Shown in pieces: positions 54,123 to 63,255 of a stretch of DNA of 64,000 bases. The position numbers were made by a program, and so were the translations under genes. The notes beneath the pieces were generated by a model. It was not told where the DNA came from. It worked only from the letters and a program-made list of their open reading frames with translations, and made no database searches. Positions within the stretch are counted from its first letter, which is position 1, and each line of letters starts with the position of its first letter. The DNA comes from Saprospiraceae bacterium (lineage in GTDB: Bacteria > Bacteroidota > Bacteroidia > Chitinophagales > Saprospiraceae), in assembly GCA_020630435.1 (NCBI GenBank), contig JAHDBJ010000002.1, forward strand, positions 218,970-282,969, given 5' to 3'.

Positions 54123-54445
54123 ATTAAATATAATTTAAGTATTGAAAAGATGAGTCTATATTACACGTTTAAAAGGAATTAAAAAATGATATGTAATCTT
54201 AACTTGTGACTGAATTGTAATTGAAGTTATAACTATTTGTATTATTTAAATATTTGTAAATGAGTCACTTAGTTATTGTTTTCTTGAGCCTTTTATTTCT
54301 AATTTAGCATTGTTAGTTATATTTTGTATATAAATAATATTTATTTAATGTGATTACGCAAATATTTATAATCATAGTTTAGAAGTTTGATATAGTTTAT
54401 CCTTAATTTCGCATTGTTTTTTAAGAGGAAAATGTAAAATATAAA
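54123..54445. other. Divergent intergenic region, 323 bases
   Basis: An AT-rich gap between divergent genes with no reading frame and no clear full TAnnTTTG box; the nearest is TAATTTCG near 54405 for the acyl-CoA reductase. Confidence 0.45.
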
Positions 54446-55465
54446 ATGACACTCAACGAAAAGATTCAATTACTAGATAAATTAGGGAAATATCTTGCTT
54501 TAAAAGAAGATACTTTAGAGGTAGCTATTCATCAAACATATATCCATAATAAATGGCTAACTGTAGAGAATTGTCATTTGGCTTTAGAGGCAATAAGGAC
54601 TACTTATTTGGATGAAAAATTGCTCAAAAACTGGGTAGAGAATTACTCTATTCCTAAAAAGGATTACAAAAGTCGAGTAGGTTTAATCTTAGCAGGGAAT
54701 ATTCCTTTAGTTGGTTTTCATGACATCCTTTGTGTATTTCTTTCAGGGCATAAGGCATTAATAAAATTATCGGATAAAGATAAATACCTCATTCCTTTTT
54801 TATTAAAAAAAATGATAGTGCTTGATAGTCGAGTAGAGGGATATTTTGAAATAATAGAGCGATTGGAGAAACCAAATGCTGTTATAGCAACAGGGAGCAA
54901 TAATTCAGCTCGTTACTTTCAAGCTTATTTTGGCAAGTATCCACATATCATTCGTCAAAACCGTAATGGAGTGGCCGTATTAAATGGTAAGGAAGATTTT
55001 GCAGATTTACTCAAGTTAGGAAATGATATTTTTAGGTATTTTGGCTTAGGTTGTAGAAATGTTTCTAAATTGTATATTCCGAAAGGGTATAATTTTGATA
55101 TATTATTAGAAGCCTTACACGAGTATAGAGAAATTGTCAAACATGATAAGTATAAAAATAATTTTGATTATAATTATACGTTAGTTATCTTAAATAAAAT
55201 ACCTTATAAATCTAATGGATGTATTATTTTGACAGAGAATAAGACTATCCCTTCAAGAATAGCGAGTTTACATTATGAAGTCTATACTTCTAAAAGTGAA
55301 TTAGAGAAAAAATTGTTAGAAGAACAAGATCAAATTCAATGTGTCGTCTCAAAAGAGCCCATAACGAATATTAATACTATTCCTTTAGGTATGGCACAAA
55401 ACCCCTCTATCAAAGACTATGCAGATAGTATAGATACAATGAATTTTCTAATCGCATTAAATTAA
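54446..55465 (+). CDS. LuxC-like acyl-CoA/fatty-acid reductase
   Basis: The 339-residue protein belongs to the LuxC acyl-CoA reductase family (an aldehyde-dehydrogenase relative). The NADP-binding stretch is RVGLILAGNIPLVGFHD near 75, IATGSNNSARYF near 150 follows, and the acylated Cys is in YFGLGCRNVSKLYIP near 203. It would reduce an acyl thioester to an aldehyde. No luxD/E or luciferase genes are adjacent, so a lipid or wax ester role is more likely than bioluminescence. The next gene starts 5 bases after the stop. Confidence 0.85.
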   Translation: MTLNEKIQLLDKLGKYLALKEDTLEVAIHQTYIHNKWLTVENCHLALEAIRTTYLDEKLLKNWVENYSIPKKDYKSRVGLILAGNIPLVGFHDILCVFLSGHKALIKLSDKDKYLIPFLLKKMIVLDSRVEGYFEIIERLEKPNAVIATGSNNSARYFQAYFGKYPHIIRQNRNGVAVLNGKEDFADLLKLGNDIFRYFGLGCRNVSKLYIPKGYNFDILLEALHEYREIVKHDKYKNNFDYNYTLVILNKIPYKSNGCIILTENKTIPSRIASLHYEVYTSKSELEKKLLEEQDQIQCVVSKEPITNINTIPLGMAQNPSIKDYADSIDTMNFLIALN

Positions 55466-55470
55466 ATACA

Positions 55471-56199
55471 ATGAAATTTTATACATTATTTATCATCAGT
55501 TGTGTTTTTCTTATGTATGCTTGTAATAATGAACCTAAAGAGGAGCAACTTAATGACGAAAATGCAAATGAAGAAATAGTTCAATCTTTGGCAGGGGAGA
55601 AGAAAACAAATGCTGCTAAAAAAATTGTAATTCCTGAAAGAGTAGAGCATCAACTGACCAGAGTAGAGCCTAAAGAAAAACAACCTGAAGCAAAACCAAA
55701 GGAAGAAATAGTAATCGCTTTAAAGCTTGATAAGCTAGTGGAACAAGCAGCAAAAAAGAACAATTATGAGATACTACATTGTAATCAATGGTCAGGAGCA
55801 TATAGTAGTAATTGTAAAAATAAGGAAACTTTTGTCACCATTAATCAGTCAAATTGGAAAGGATTAGATAAAAAAGGGAAAGAACAAAATTTAAAAATAC
55901 GTACTAAAAATATCAAGGAAGTAGTATTGCGAAAGAAGACGAATGATGCTATGAAATCTGACCTAAAAGTAAGAATATTTGAATTTCAAAATAGTCAAGC
56001 TGCCTATAGTGATTTTTCCAACCTACTAGCCATTTCAAGGTATATTTTTAGCGATAAAAGCCAGATTAAACACCCTAATTCCACCTGGATTTACAAAAAT
56101 TATATATTCATGTTTGAAACACGAGCTTCTGCTTTTTTCGCTGATGCAGGGGCTTTTTCAAAGTCATTTTCTAAAATTGTTAAACAACAATATAATTAA
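55471..56199 (+). CDS. Lipoprotein of unknown function
   Basis: The 242-residue protein has a lipoprotein signal with lipid Cys in LMYACNNEP near residue 18. A linker rich in Glu and Lys (about 25-85, EEQLNDENANEE, EPKEKQPEAKPKEE) leads to a compact domain from about 90 to the end with no recognised motif. It lies 5 bases after the acyl-CoA reductase, so they are co-transcribed. It may be a periplasmic stress or metabolic partner of the reductase. Function unknown. Confidence 0.7.
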   Translation: MKFYTLFIISCVFLMYACNNEPKEEQLNDENANEEIVQSLAGEKKTNAAKKIVIPERVEHQLTRVEPKEKQPEAKPKEEIVIALKLDKLVEQAAKKNNYEILHCNQWSGAYSSNCKNKETFVTINQSNWKGLDKKGKEQNLKIRTKNIKEVVLRKKTNDAMKSDLKVRIFEFQNSQAAYSDFSNLLAISRYIFSDKSQIKHPNSTWIYKNYIFMFETRASAFFADAGAFSKSFSKIVKQQYN

Positions 56200-56303
56200 G
56201 TAAGAGCTATCATATTTATAGTATAAGGATATTTTGATTTTTAAAATAGAATGTATAATTTAGGAGTATCCAAATTTTATCATTTATAAATATCTCTCAA
56301 ATC

Positions 56304-56438
56304 ATGGCAGTTTCGAAAAGAAAAAGAAAAATAGAACAAAAAAATAAAGAAGCAGCATCAAAAATTTTATACATTACTCTAGGAGTCGTTGCGGTTTGTC
56401 TCATTTTACTATACTTTATTTTTCAAGCTGCGAATTAG
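56304..56438 (+). CDS. Tiny single-pass membrane protein
   Basis: A 44-residue frame starts ATG with a very basic N-terminus (MAVSKRKRKIEQKNKEAASK) followed by a single hydrophobic helix ILYITLGVVAVCLILLYFIF and a stop at 56436. The layout is that of small positive-inside membrane proteins. It lies 104 bases after the lipoprotein gene and 14 bases before the convergent DUF1569 gene. It is short, so it may also be noise; codon content and the clear charge/hydrophobic split favour a real gene. Confidence 0.55.
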   Translation: MAVSKRKRKIEQKNKEAASKILYITLGVVAVCLILLYFIFQAAN

Positions 56439-56452
56439 TCTCAACCAAGCAC

Positions 56453-56923
56453 CTAACTCGTTTTGTCTTCTAGTATTCCAAATTGGGTGAAGTGGTGTTT
56501 GATGTGATGCTCATGAAAATTTTGCCAATCTTCAAAAGAAAATAAGCCCATTACTGGATGGTTAGGGTGGCTATCTGGATTTTCCTCAAAATGTTTGAAA
56601 AAAGCTGCATGAGCTTTCAAACATACGTTTTTTGCTTGCGCTAAAGATTCGTATTTTAAAGAACCAGCATTTTCAGCTTTCGTGGGATTGAAATTTTTTG
56701 GAAAAGCAAAACCTCCTTCAATAAACCTTGCTTTTTTTCGAGCTTGGCTATCTGCTGGATAAAAACTTGGTGCATTTATTTTGCCATTAGAAATGACAAA
56801 CATTAAAGACAAGTGCTCTATCATATGTTGAATGCTCATCATTCCCCAAGATGGTTTCTCTGTTCCTGTAATCTCTTCTAGATATTTCGGAAATTCTTCA
56901 CTTAAAAATGTATTTTTGACCAT
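56453..56923 (-). CDS. DUF1569/DinB-like protein
   Basis: The 156-residue protein has the DUF1569 pattern: KPSWGMMSIQHMIEHLSL near 25-42, where a conserved His aligns with DinB-superfamily metal ligands, and HEHHIKHHFTQFGIL at the C-terminus carrying the other His residues. The family has a four-helix DinB-like fold, with proposed thiol- or metal-linked roles. Functions are mostly unknown. It is divergent from rseP. Confidence 0.75.
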   Translation of the reverse strand: MVKNTFLSEEFPKYLEEITGTEKPSWGMMSIQHMIEHLSLMFVISNGKINAPSFYPADSQARKKARFIEGGFAFPKNFNPTKAENAGSLKYESLAQAKNVCLKAHAAFFKHFEENPDSHPNHPVMGLFSFEDWQNFHEHHIKHHFTQFGILEDKTS

Positions 56924-57054
56924 GTTTTAAAATTATAAGAAATAAATGTTTATTGATTGTCATTATTTAATAATAACAACTATTAACAAAATCATAAAAA
57001 TTAAACTTTTAGCAATTTAGTTTTTTGTTTTAATAAATTTAAACATACTCTTAG

Positions 57055-57062
57055 TACTTTTG
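57055..57062 (+). promoter_or_regulatory. Putative -7 box TACTTTTG for rseP
   Basis: TACTTTTG is a full match to TAnnTTTG, 29 bases before the rseP start. The nearest upstream TTG (57025) has a spacer of 27, too long for a normal -33 element. Confidence 0.4.
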
Positions 57063-57090
57063 CAGCAATTTTGAAAACTAATTATAATAA

Positions 57091-58437
57091 ATGGGACATT
57101 TAGTAATGATAGGTCAGTTGATTCTGAGCCTTTCTATATTAGTCGTACTTCACGAATTGGGACACTTTATCCCTGCAAAGCTATTTAAAACCAAGGTAGA
57201 GAAATTTTATCTCTTTTTTGATCCTTGGTTTGAGTTATTTAAATTTAAAAAAGGAGAAACAGAATACGGAATCGGCTGGTTGCCGCTAGGAGGATATGTG
57301 AAAATAGCAGGTATGATTGATGAAAGTATGGATACAGAACAAATGAAACAACCTCCTCAACCTTGGGAGTTTCGTTCCAAACCTGCTTGGCAACGCCTCA
57401 TCATTATGTTGGGTGGTGTTATCGTCAATTTTATATTAGGCTTTCTCATCTATGCAATGATACTCTTTGTTTGGGGAGAACAATATCTTCCTACTCAAAA
57501 TGCTAAATATGGGATAGCCGTCGATTCTTTGGGAATGGTTTTAGGACTTCAAGATGGCGATAAAATCCTTCAAATCGGAGATAAAAAGTTGGATCGCTTT
57601 GATGATAGACTAGTTAAAAAAGAAATTATCTTAAAAGATCCTCGTTCCTTGAAAATCGAACGAAATGGAACTACAATGACTTTACCAATCAATGAAGACT
57701 ATTTGTCCTTGATTTCAAGTCACGAAAACAAATATAAATCTATATTTGGATTAAGCCATCCTTTTCATATAGCGGAAGTCGCACCTGATAGCCCTGGAGC
57801 ATTAGCAGGTTTTGAAAAGGGAGATATTGTAATTGGAGTAAATGATCAAGCAACACCATTTTTTCATCAAGCAAGTCGTTTACTTAGTCAGAATAAAGGA
57901 AAAGAAGTCTCTGTCAAAATCATTAGAAATGAAAGGGATACGTTGACAAAAAAACTTCGGCTAACTGAAAAAGGAACAATTGGTGTTACATTGCTTACAC
58001 CAGACAAATTTTTTGATTATGAAACAGAAGAGTATGGTTTTTTTGAAAGTATTCCTGCTGGTGTGAGAAAAGGAATTAACGCTATAGGCGAACAACTTAA
58101 AGCATTTGGTCAAATGTTTGCAGGGCGCCTGAAAGTACAAGATAGTCTTGGGTCTGTAATTTCTATTGGTTCTTTATTTGGTGAAAATTGGGATTGGTAT
58201 CGCTTTTGGAATATCACAGCCTTACTATCTTTAGTATTGGCAATAATGAATTTATTGCCTATTCCAGCTTTAGATGGAGGTCATGTGGTGTTTTTACTTT
58301 ATGAAATAATTACGGGTCGTCCTCCTAGTGATAAATTTTTAGAATACGCCACTATTTTTGGATTCATTATCATTATGGCATTAATGATTTTTGTGTTCGG
58401 CTTGGATATTTGGAAATGGTGGACAGGTAAATTGTAA
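57091..58437 (+). CDS. rseP: RIP metalloprotease RseP
   Basis: The 448-residue site-2 protease has HEXXH in VVLHELGHFIPAKLF near residue 20 and the second catalytic Asp in LLPIPALDGGHV near 397. Four membrane helices and two PDZ-like regions (about 130-200 and 220-290) match RseP. It cleaves anti-sigma factors and signal-peptide remnants within the membrane. It starts a three-gene + strand run with a nitrilase and GldG. Confidence 0.93.
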   Translation: MGHLVMIGQLILSLSILVVLHELGHFIPAKLFKTKVEKFYLFFDPWFELFKFKKGETEYGIGWLPLGGYVKIAGMIDESMDTEQMKQPPQPWEFRSKPAWQRLIIMLGGVIVNFILGFLIYAMILFVWGEQYLPTQNAKYGIAVDSLGMVLGLQDGDKILQIGDKKLDRFDDRLVKKEIILKDPRSLKIERNGTTMTLPINEDYLSLISSHENKYKSIFGLSHPFHIAEVAPDSPGALAGFEKGDIVIGVNDQATPFFHQASRLLSQNKGKEVSVKIIRNERDTLTKKLRLTEKGTIGVTLLTPDKFFDYETEEYGFFESIPAGVRKGINAIGEQLKAFGQMFAGRLKVQDSLGSVISIGSLFGENWDWYRFWNITALLSLVLAIMNLLPIPALDGGHVVFLLYEIITGRPPSDKFLEYATIFGFIIIMALMIFVFGLDIWKWWTGKL

Positions 58438-58494
58438 TGCTATTGCCCTAATAAGATATGTGTTTGGTCGCCACTATTTAGTATAAATAAAACC

Positions 58495-59259
58495 ATGAAT
58501 CAATACCTAACCGTTACCGTTATACAATCTGAATTGTATTGGGAAAATACAACTATGAATCTCAATAACTTTGCAGAAACCTTATCGGCTATACAATCCA
58601 ATACAGATTTAATTATTTTACCTGAAATGTTTACGACAGGTTTTAGTATGAATCCTGAGGTACTAGCGGAAACGATGGCTGGTCAAACAATCAATTGGTT
58701 AAAACAGCAAACTCAAAAATATCAAGCGGCAATTGTAGGGAGCTTAATTGTCAAGGAAAAAAATCAATACTACAATCGGTTGATTTTTATGTTGCCAGAT
58801 GGTCATTATCATTTTTATGATAAAAAATATTTATTTAGTTTAGCTGGAGAAGATAAGATATACCAAAGAGGTAATGAAAAACTTATTGTTAACTACAAAG
58901 GATGGAAAATTTGTCCTCTGATTTGTTATGATTTGCGCTTCCCAGAATGGAGTAGAAATTATGAGAATTATGATCTATTGATATATGTAGCCAATTGGCC
59001 CGAAAAACGTTCCGAGCATTGGAAAAAATTATTAGCCGCAAGAGCTATTGAAAATCAATCGTATACAATAGGGGTTAATAGAATCGGGAAAGATGGAAAT
59101 AATCTGATGTATTCAGGGGACACAACAATTGTAAATATGTTGGGCAATGTACTTTATACGAAAGCATATAAAAAGGACGTTTTTACTATGACATTAGATA
59201 AAACTTTTCAAATCGATAAACGAAAGCAACTTCCTTTCCTAGGAGATATTTTCGTATAG
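58495..59259 (+). CDS. Nitrilase-superfamily omega-amidase
   Basis: The 254-residue enzyme has the Glu-Lys-Cys triad: Glu in LILPEMFTTGFSM near residue 42, Lys in FYDKKYLFSLAGE near 110, and Cys in ICPLICYDLRFPEWS near 143. This arrangement and length fit omega-amidase (YafV/Nit2-like), which hydrolyses 2-oxoglutaramate in methionine-salvage-linked transamination. It is 57 bases after rseP and 27 before gldG. Confidence 0.88.
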   Translation: MNQYLTVTVIQSELYWENTTMNLNNFAETLSAIQSNTDLIILPEMFTTGFSMNPEVLAETMAGQTINWLKQQTQKYQAAIVGSLIVKEKNQYYNRLIFMLPDGHYHFYDKKYLFSLAGEDKIYQRGNEKLIVNYKGWKICPLICYDLRFPEWSRNYENYDLLIYVANWPEKRSEHWKKLLAARAIENQSYTIGVNRIGKDGNNLMYSGDTTIVNMLGNVLYTKAYKKDVFTMTLDKTFQIDKRKQLPFLGDIFV

Positions 59260-59286
59260 TCTGTCTAAGAACCAAATCATTATCTA

Positions 59287-60954
59287 TTGAAATTAGGAAT
59301 AAAAATAATTGTACTGCTTATTGGATTACTCGTACTAAACTATGCTTGTAGTTGGTGGTATGCAACTTTTGATTTAACAGAAGATAAACGATTTACATTA
59401 TCTCAACCTACTAAGGAACTACTACAGACTTTAGATTTTCCTGTTCATATTCGAGTGTTATTAGAAGGGGATTTTCCTTCCGAAATCAAACGCTTACAAA
59501 ATAGTACAAGAGAAATATTGGAAGATTTTAAAGGAGTTTCTAAATTAGTAAGTTTTAGTTTTGAAGATCCTAATAATGCAGCTCCTCAAATTGTAAACTC
59601 CAGAAGGAAAAGGTTAAAAAGAATGGGACTTAATCCTTTTAATTTACGACAAGGTAAATTAGGAGAGAAGAGTGAGAAATTAATATTTCCAGGAGCAATA
59701 ATAGAGGGCATTGATACATTAGCTGTTAATTTATTGGATAATCAAATCCCTGGTATGGATGAGGCAGCTGTTATCAATAATTCAATTAGTCAATTAGAGT
59801 ATCGCCTTGCAGATGCTATCAATAAATCAAGAGGAAATCGAAGAAACGTTATTGCCTTTACAACGGGTAGGGGAGAATTAGCGCCTGTACAAACAGTTGA
59901 TTTGGAACAGAGCTTACGCAAAAATCATTTGGTTGGTCGCTTGCACATGGATAGCATTAGTATTATTGATCCTCAGATTGACGTATTAGTTGTTGCCAAA
60001 CCCAAAAAGAAATTTTCTGAAAAAGATAAATTTGTTATTGATCAATTTCTAATGCAAGGAGGGCGTATACTCTGGTTTATTGATAGGATGGCTGTTGATT
60101 TAGATAGTATGATGCAGTCACCAGTATTTGTGCCTTATGATTATCCACTCAATTTAGAAGATATTTTATATAAATATGGTGCAAGAATCTTACCCAACTT
60201 GGTTTTAGATATGGACTGTACTAAAATCCCATTGCAAACAGCTATGATTGGGGATGCTCCTCAATACGATGCTTTTGACTGGTATTATTATCCTTTAGTA
60301 CGACCATTTTCAAAGAACCCAATTGTTAAAAATTTAGATAGATTACAACTCAAATTCGCTAGTACGATTGATACGATCAGAACAAAGAATAATATTAAAA
60401 AAACAATCTTGCTAAAAACATCCGATTACTCAAAAATGCAATATTCCCCAATTGAATTGAATTTTGAGATTTTACGATACGATCCTGATAAGTCACAATT
60501 TAACCAACCCAATCAGCCTATTGCCGTTTTACTTGAAGGAGAGTTCAATTCTGCTTATGAAAATAGAGCTAAATCGGTTTATATTGATTTGCTTAAAGCA
60601 AAAAATCTAGATTTCAAAAAGAAAAGTGTACCAACGCAAATGTTAGTCGTAGCGGACGGAGATATTGCAGCTAATCCCATTCGTAAAGATCGACCACTTC
60701 GACTAGGGCAAGATGAATTATCAGGATATATTTATGCAAATAAAGAATTTTTGTTAAACACAATTGAATATATGTTAGATGATAGTGGCTTAATTAATGC
60801 AAGAAATAAAGAAATTAAGTTGCGTTTATTAAATCGTCAAAAAATAGCCGAAGAAAAAAAATTATGGCAGGTATTAAATATTGCAGCACCATTAATTCTA
60901 TTATCAATATTTGCTTTTGCTTATACATTTTGGCGAAAAAGAAGATATACATAG
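59287..60954 (+). CDS. gldG: Gliding motility-type GldG protein, TTG start
   Basis: The 555-residue protein starts with a hydrophobic helix (about 5-22) and shows the GldG/ABC auxiliary-domain order: TEDKRFTLSQPTKELLQTL near 35, IRVLLEGDFPSEIKRLQ near 57, and a C-terminal membrane helix (about 530-548) with basic tail FWRKRRYT. GldG is the accessory subunit of the gliding ABC transporter with GldA and GldF, but no gldF is adjacent. The preferred start is TTG at 59287; no ATG gives a membrane start. It follows the nitrilase by 27 bases. Confidence 0.9.
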   Translation: MKLGIKIIVLLIGLLVLNYACSWWYATFDLTEDKRFTLSQPTKELLQTLDFPVHIRVLLEGDFPSEIKRLQNSTREILEDFKGVSKLVSFSFEDPNNAAPQIVNSRRKRLKRMGLNPFNLRQGKLGEKSEKLIFPGAIIEGIDTLAVNLLDNQIPGMDEAAVINNSISQLEYRLADAINKSRGNRRNVIAFTTGRGELAPVQTVDLEQSLRKNHLVGRLHMDSISIIDPQIDVLVVAKPKKKFSEKDKFVIDQFLMQGGRILWFIDRMAVDLDSMMQSPVFVPYDYPLNLEDILYKYGARILPNLVLDMDCTKIPLQTAMIGDAPQYDAFDWYYYPLVRPFSKNPIVKNLDRLQLKFASTIDTIRTKNNIKKTILLKTSDYSKMQYSPIELNFEILRYDPDKSQFNQPNQPIAVLLEGEFNSAYENRAKSVYIDLLKAKNLDFKKKSVPTQMLVVADGDIAANPIRKDRPLRLGQDELSGYIYANKEFLLNTIEYMLDDSGLINARNKEIKLRLLNRQKIAEEKKLWQVLNIAAPLILLSIFAFAYTFWRKRRYT

Positions 60955-61103
60955 CAAATACATTGAATTTGATTATATTTTAAAAAAAATAATTGTTTCA
61001 ATTTTATATAAAATTGTTCAAACATAAAAAATAAATACCCTACATTTATAAGATTAAAAAATAGCCCAACATAAATACAAAATTTACGTATTTATAAAAC
61101 TGT

Positions 61104-61679
61104 ATGAATTACCAAGCAGCAAAGCAACATATTCTTAGAATACTTAAAAATGAACTCTCTGATGATTTGTGTTATCATGGGATACACCATACGCATGATG
61201 TATTGAGGATAACGAAAGAGCTTTGTCAATACGAAGGGGTAAATGGAGAAGATGAGATTCTACTAAAAACGGCTGCCTTATTACATGATATAGGATTTAC
61301 AATTGGTAATCCTGATCATGAAAAGAAGAGTTGTATCATTACCAGAAAATTATTGCCCAAATATCTATATTCAGAGGCACAAATTGAAGCTATCTGTGCT
61401 ATGATATTAGCTACTAAAATTCCGCAATCCCCTAAAACCAAACTAGAGGAAATTCTGTGTGATGCAGACCTTGACTATCTTGGTCGAGATGATTTTCAAC
61501 CGATTGCTCACACCTTATTTATTGAGTTAAAGAATCATAAAGTAGTAGATAGAGAATATGATTGGAATAAAATACAGATTGATTTTATAGAAAAACACGA
61601 GTATTTCACTCAAACAAGTAAAATTAGAAGAGAGTCTAAAAAACAATTACACCTAAGTTATCTGAAATCCTTATTATAA
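61104..61679 (+). CDS. HD-domain metal-dependent phosphohydrolase
   Basis: The 191-residue protein has the HD motifs: His in YHGIHHTHDVLRITKEL near residue 28, HD in TAALLHDIGFTIGN near 64, and Asp in CDADLDYLGR near 121. Such enzymes hydrolyse nucleotides or cyclic dinucleotides. The exact substrate is unknown. It stands alone. Confidence 0.85.
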   Translation: MNYQAAKQHILRILKNELSDDLCYHGIHHTHDVLRITKELCQYEGVNGEDEILLKTAALLHDIGFTIGNPDHEKKSCIITRKLLPKYLYSEAQIEAICAMILATKIPQSPKTKLEEILCDADLDYLGRDDFQPIAHTLFIELKNHKVVDREYDWNKIQIDFIEKHEYFTQTSKIRRESKKQLHLSYLKSLL

Positions 61680-61683
61680 CACA

Positions 61684-62439
61684 TTAAACACCCACATTTA
61701 CAGAATGAATAGCTTCGGATATTTCGATAATTAGATTGGGATCTTTTTCTATAGCATTTCCTACAACAACTACATCTGCTCCAGCTTTTACATTCGCTAG
61801 GGCTTTTTCAGGAGTTTGGATACCGCCACCAACAATAAGTGGTACAGATATAGCAGAACTTACAGCATTTATCATACTTTCGGGTACGGGAATTTTAGCA
61901 CCGCTACCAGCATCCATAAACATCATTTTTAAACCCAAAAACTCTCCCGCCAAAGCAGTACAAAGTGCAATGTCATCTTTATTACTTGGAATAGGGTAGG
62001 TATTACTCATATATGAAACTGTAGTAGGCACACCTCCATCAATCAACATATAACCGCAGGAGATAACTTCTAAAGGACTTACTTTTAAAAAAGGGGCGGT
62101 TTCGATGTGTTTTCCTATCAATAAATCGGCGTTCCTACCAGAAATTAGGGAAAGATACAAAATGCCATCTGCTCTAAAACTGATTTGAAGTGAGCTGCCA
62201 GGGAAAATAATAACGGGTATGTCGCAAGCTTTTTTTAAGGCTTCAATAGTACTGTCCAACATATTGTTAACAACTAAACTTCCGCCTATAAAAAAGTAAT
62301 CAACTTGGGCTTTTGCCGCCGTCTCCATTACTTTATCAATATTATGCAAACTCAGTTTATCTGGATCTACCAGTACGACAAATTTTTTCTCCCCGTTTCG
62401 TTTTCCTTCTTGAAGCGATTGATAAATTGTTTGAGTCAT
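61684..62439 (-). CDS. Geranylgeranylglyceryl phosphate synthase (PcrB/GGGPS-type)
   Basis: The 251-residue TIM-barrel protein has KFVVLVDPDKLSLHNID near the start, IIFPGSSLQIS near 80, ISCGYMLIDGGVPTTVSYMS near 120, and VPLIVGGGIQTPEKA near 200, the GGGPS phosphate-binding pattern. The enzyme joins a polyprenyl diphosphate to glycerol-1-phosphate. Many Bacteroidota carry it although its lipid product is not well known. It has a -7 box on the - strand and stands alone. Confidence 0.9.
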   Translation of the reverse strand: MTQTIYQSLQEGKRNGEKKFVVLVDPDKLSLHNIDKVMETAAKAQVDYFFIGGSLVVNNMLDSTIEALKKACDIPVIIFPGSSLQISFRADGILYLSLISGRNADLLIGKHIETAPFLKVSPLEVISCGYMLIDGGVPTTVSYMSNTYPIPSNKDDIALCTALAGEFLGLKMMFMDAGSGAKIPVPESMINAVSSAISVPLIVGGGIQTPEKALANVKAGADVVVVGNAIEKDPNLIIEISEAIHSVNVGV

Positions 62440-62753
62440 GGATTCGTATTTACGCTAAAAATTAGACATATAACTCTTTGACCAAAGTTAAGAAGGTTTT
62501 TGATTAAAAAGCCTTTTCTACAAAAAAAAGCCGAAATTTGCATGAATTCATTCAAAAGAGATTCCATTTTTTAATGGAAATTAAAGACAATTCTTTAGTC
62601 ATATAAAATGATTTAGAATAATCTCTAATGTAGTTTCATATTGAATAAAATAGATTTATAGCGCAAAACCATATTGTGATTAAGGATTAAATATATACCT
62701 TTAAGTTAAACTACTAAACATTGGCTCAAACATAAAAAGATTGAAAATTAAAT
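62440..62753. other. Divergent intergenic region, 314 bases
   Basis: The gap holds the leftward -7 box TAACTTTG at 62483-62490 for the GGGPS gene. No clear full box precedes moaC. No gene was seen. Confidence 0.5.
62483..62490 (-). promoter_or_regulatory. Putative -7 box TAACTTTG for GGGP synthase gene
   Basis: Read leftward, TAACTTTG is a full TAnnTTTG match about 45 bases before the start at 62439. No TTG at -33 was seen. Confidence 0.45.
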
Positions 62754-63236
62754 ATGGATCAAAAATTTACACATCTAGATGCTTCTGGTAACCCTTCTAT
62801 GGTTGATATAGGAGAAAAAAAAATTACAAAACGGATGGCAACTGCTCAAAGTATAGTTGTATTAAACGATATGATTTTAGACTTATTAGAAAAAGATGAA
62901 ATCCAAACTAAAAAAGGTCCTGTTTTTCAGACAGCCATTCTAGCAGGAATAATGGCATCTAAGAAAACAAGTGAGTTGATTCCTTTGTGTCATCCTTTAA
63001 GTTTGGATAAATGTCAGGTTCGTATTCGAGTGACAGAAGCCAGAGAAGTATTGATAGAGTGTACCACTAAGATTACTTCCAAGACAGGTGTAGAAATGGA
63101 AGCATTGACTGGAGCAACTATCGCAGCTTTAACTATTTATGATATGTGTAAAGCTTTTTCACATGATATTATTATAAAGGAAACCAAACTTATAGAAAAA
63201 ACAGGTGGAAAGAGTGATTTTAGAAGAGAAGGATAA
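62754..63236 (+). CDS. moaC: Cyclic pyranopterin monophosphate synthase
   Basis: The 160-residue protein is MoaC: start FTHLDASGNPSMVDIGEKK, the middle GIMASKKTSELIPLCHPL, and EMEALTGATIAALTIYDMCKA with the catalytic Lys in GGKSDFRREG at the end. It converts cyclic GTP intermediate to cPMP, the second half of the first molybdopterin step. No other moa gene is adjacent. The next gene starts 19 bases on. Confidence 0.95.
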   Translation: MDQKFTHLDASGNPSMVDIGEKKITKRMATAQSIVVLNDMILDLLEKDEIQTKKGPVFQTAILAGIMASKKTSELIPLCHPLSLDKCQVRIRVTEAREVLIECTTKITSKTGVEMEALTGATIAALTIYDMCKAFSHDIIIKETKLIEKTGGKSDFRREG

Positions 63237-63255
63237 ACACGTTATTACCTCCTAA

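Noticed and set aside
54446..55465. Bioluminescence (lux) function for the LuxC-like reductase
   Set aside because: No luxA/B, luxD or luxE genes are adjacent; the family also makes aldehydes for other lipids.
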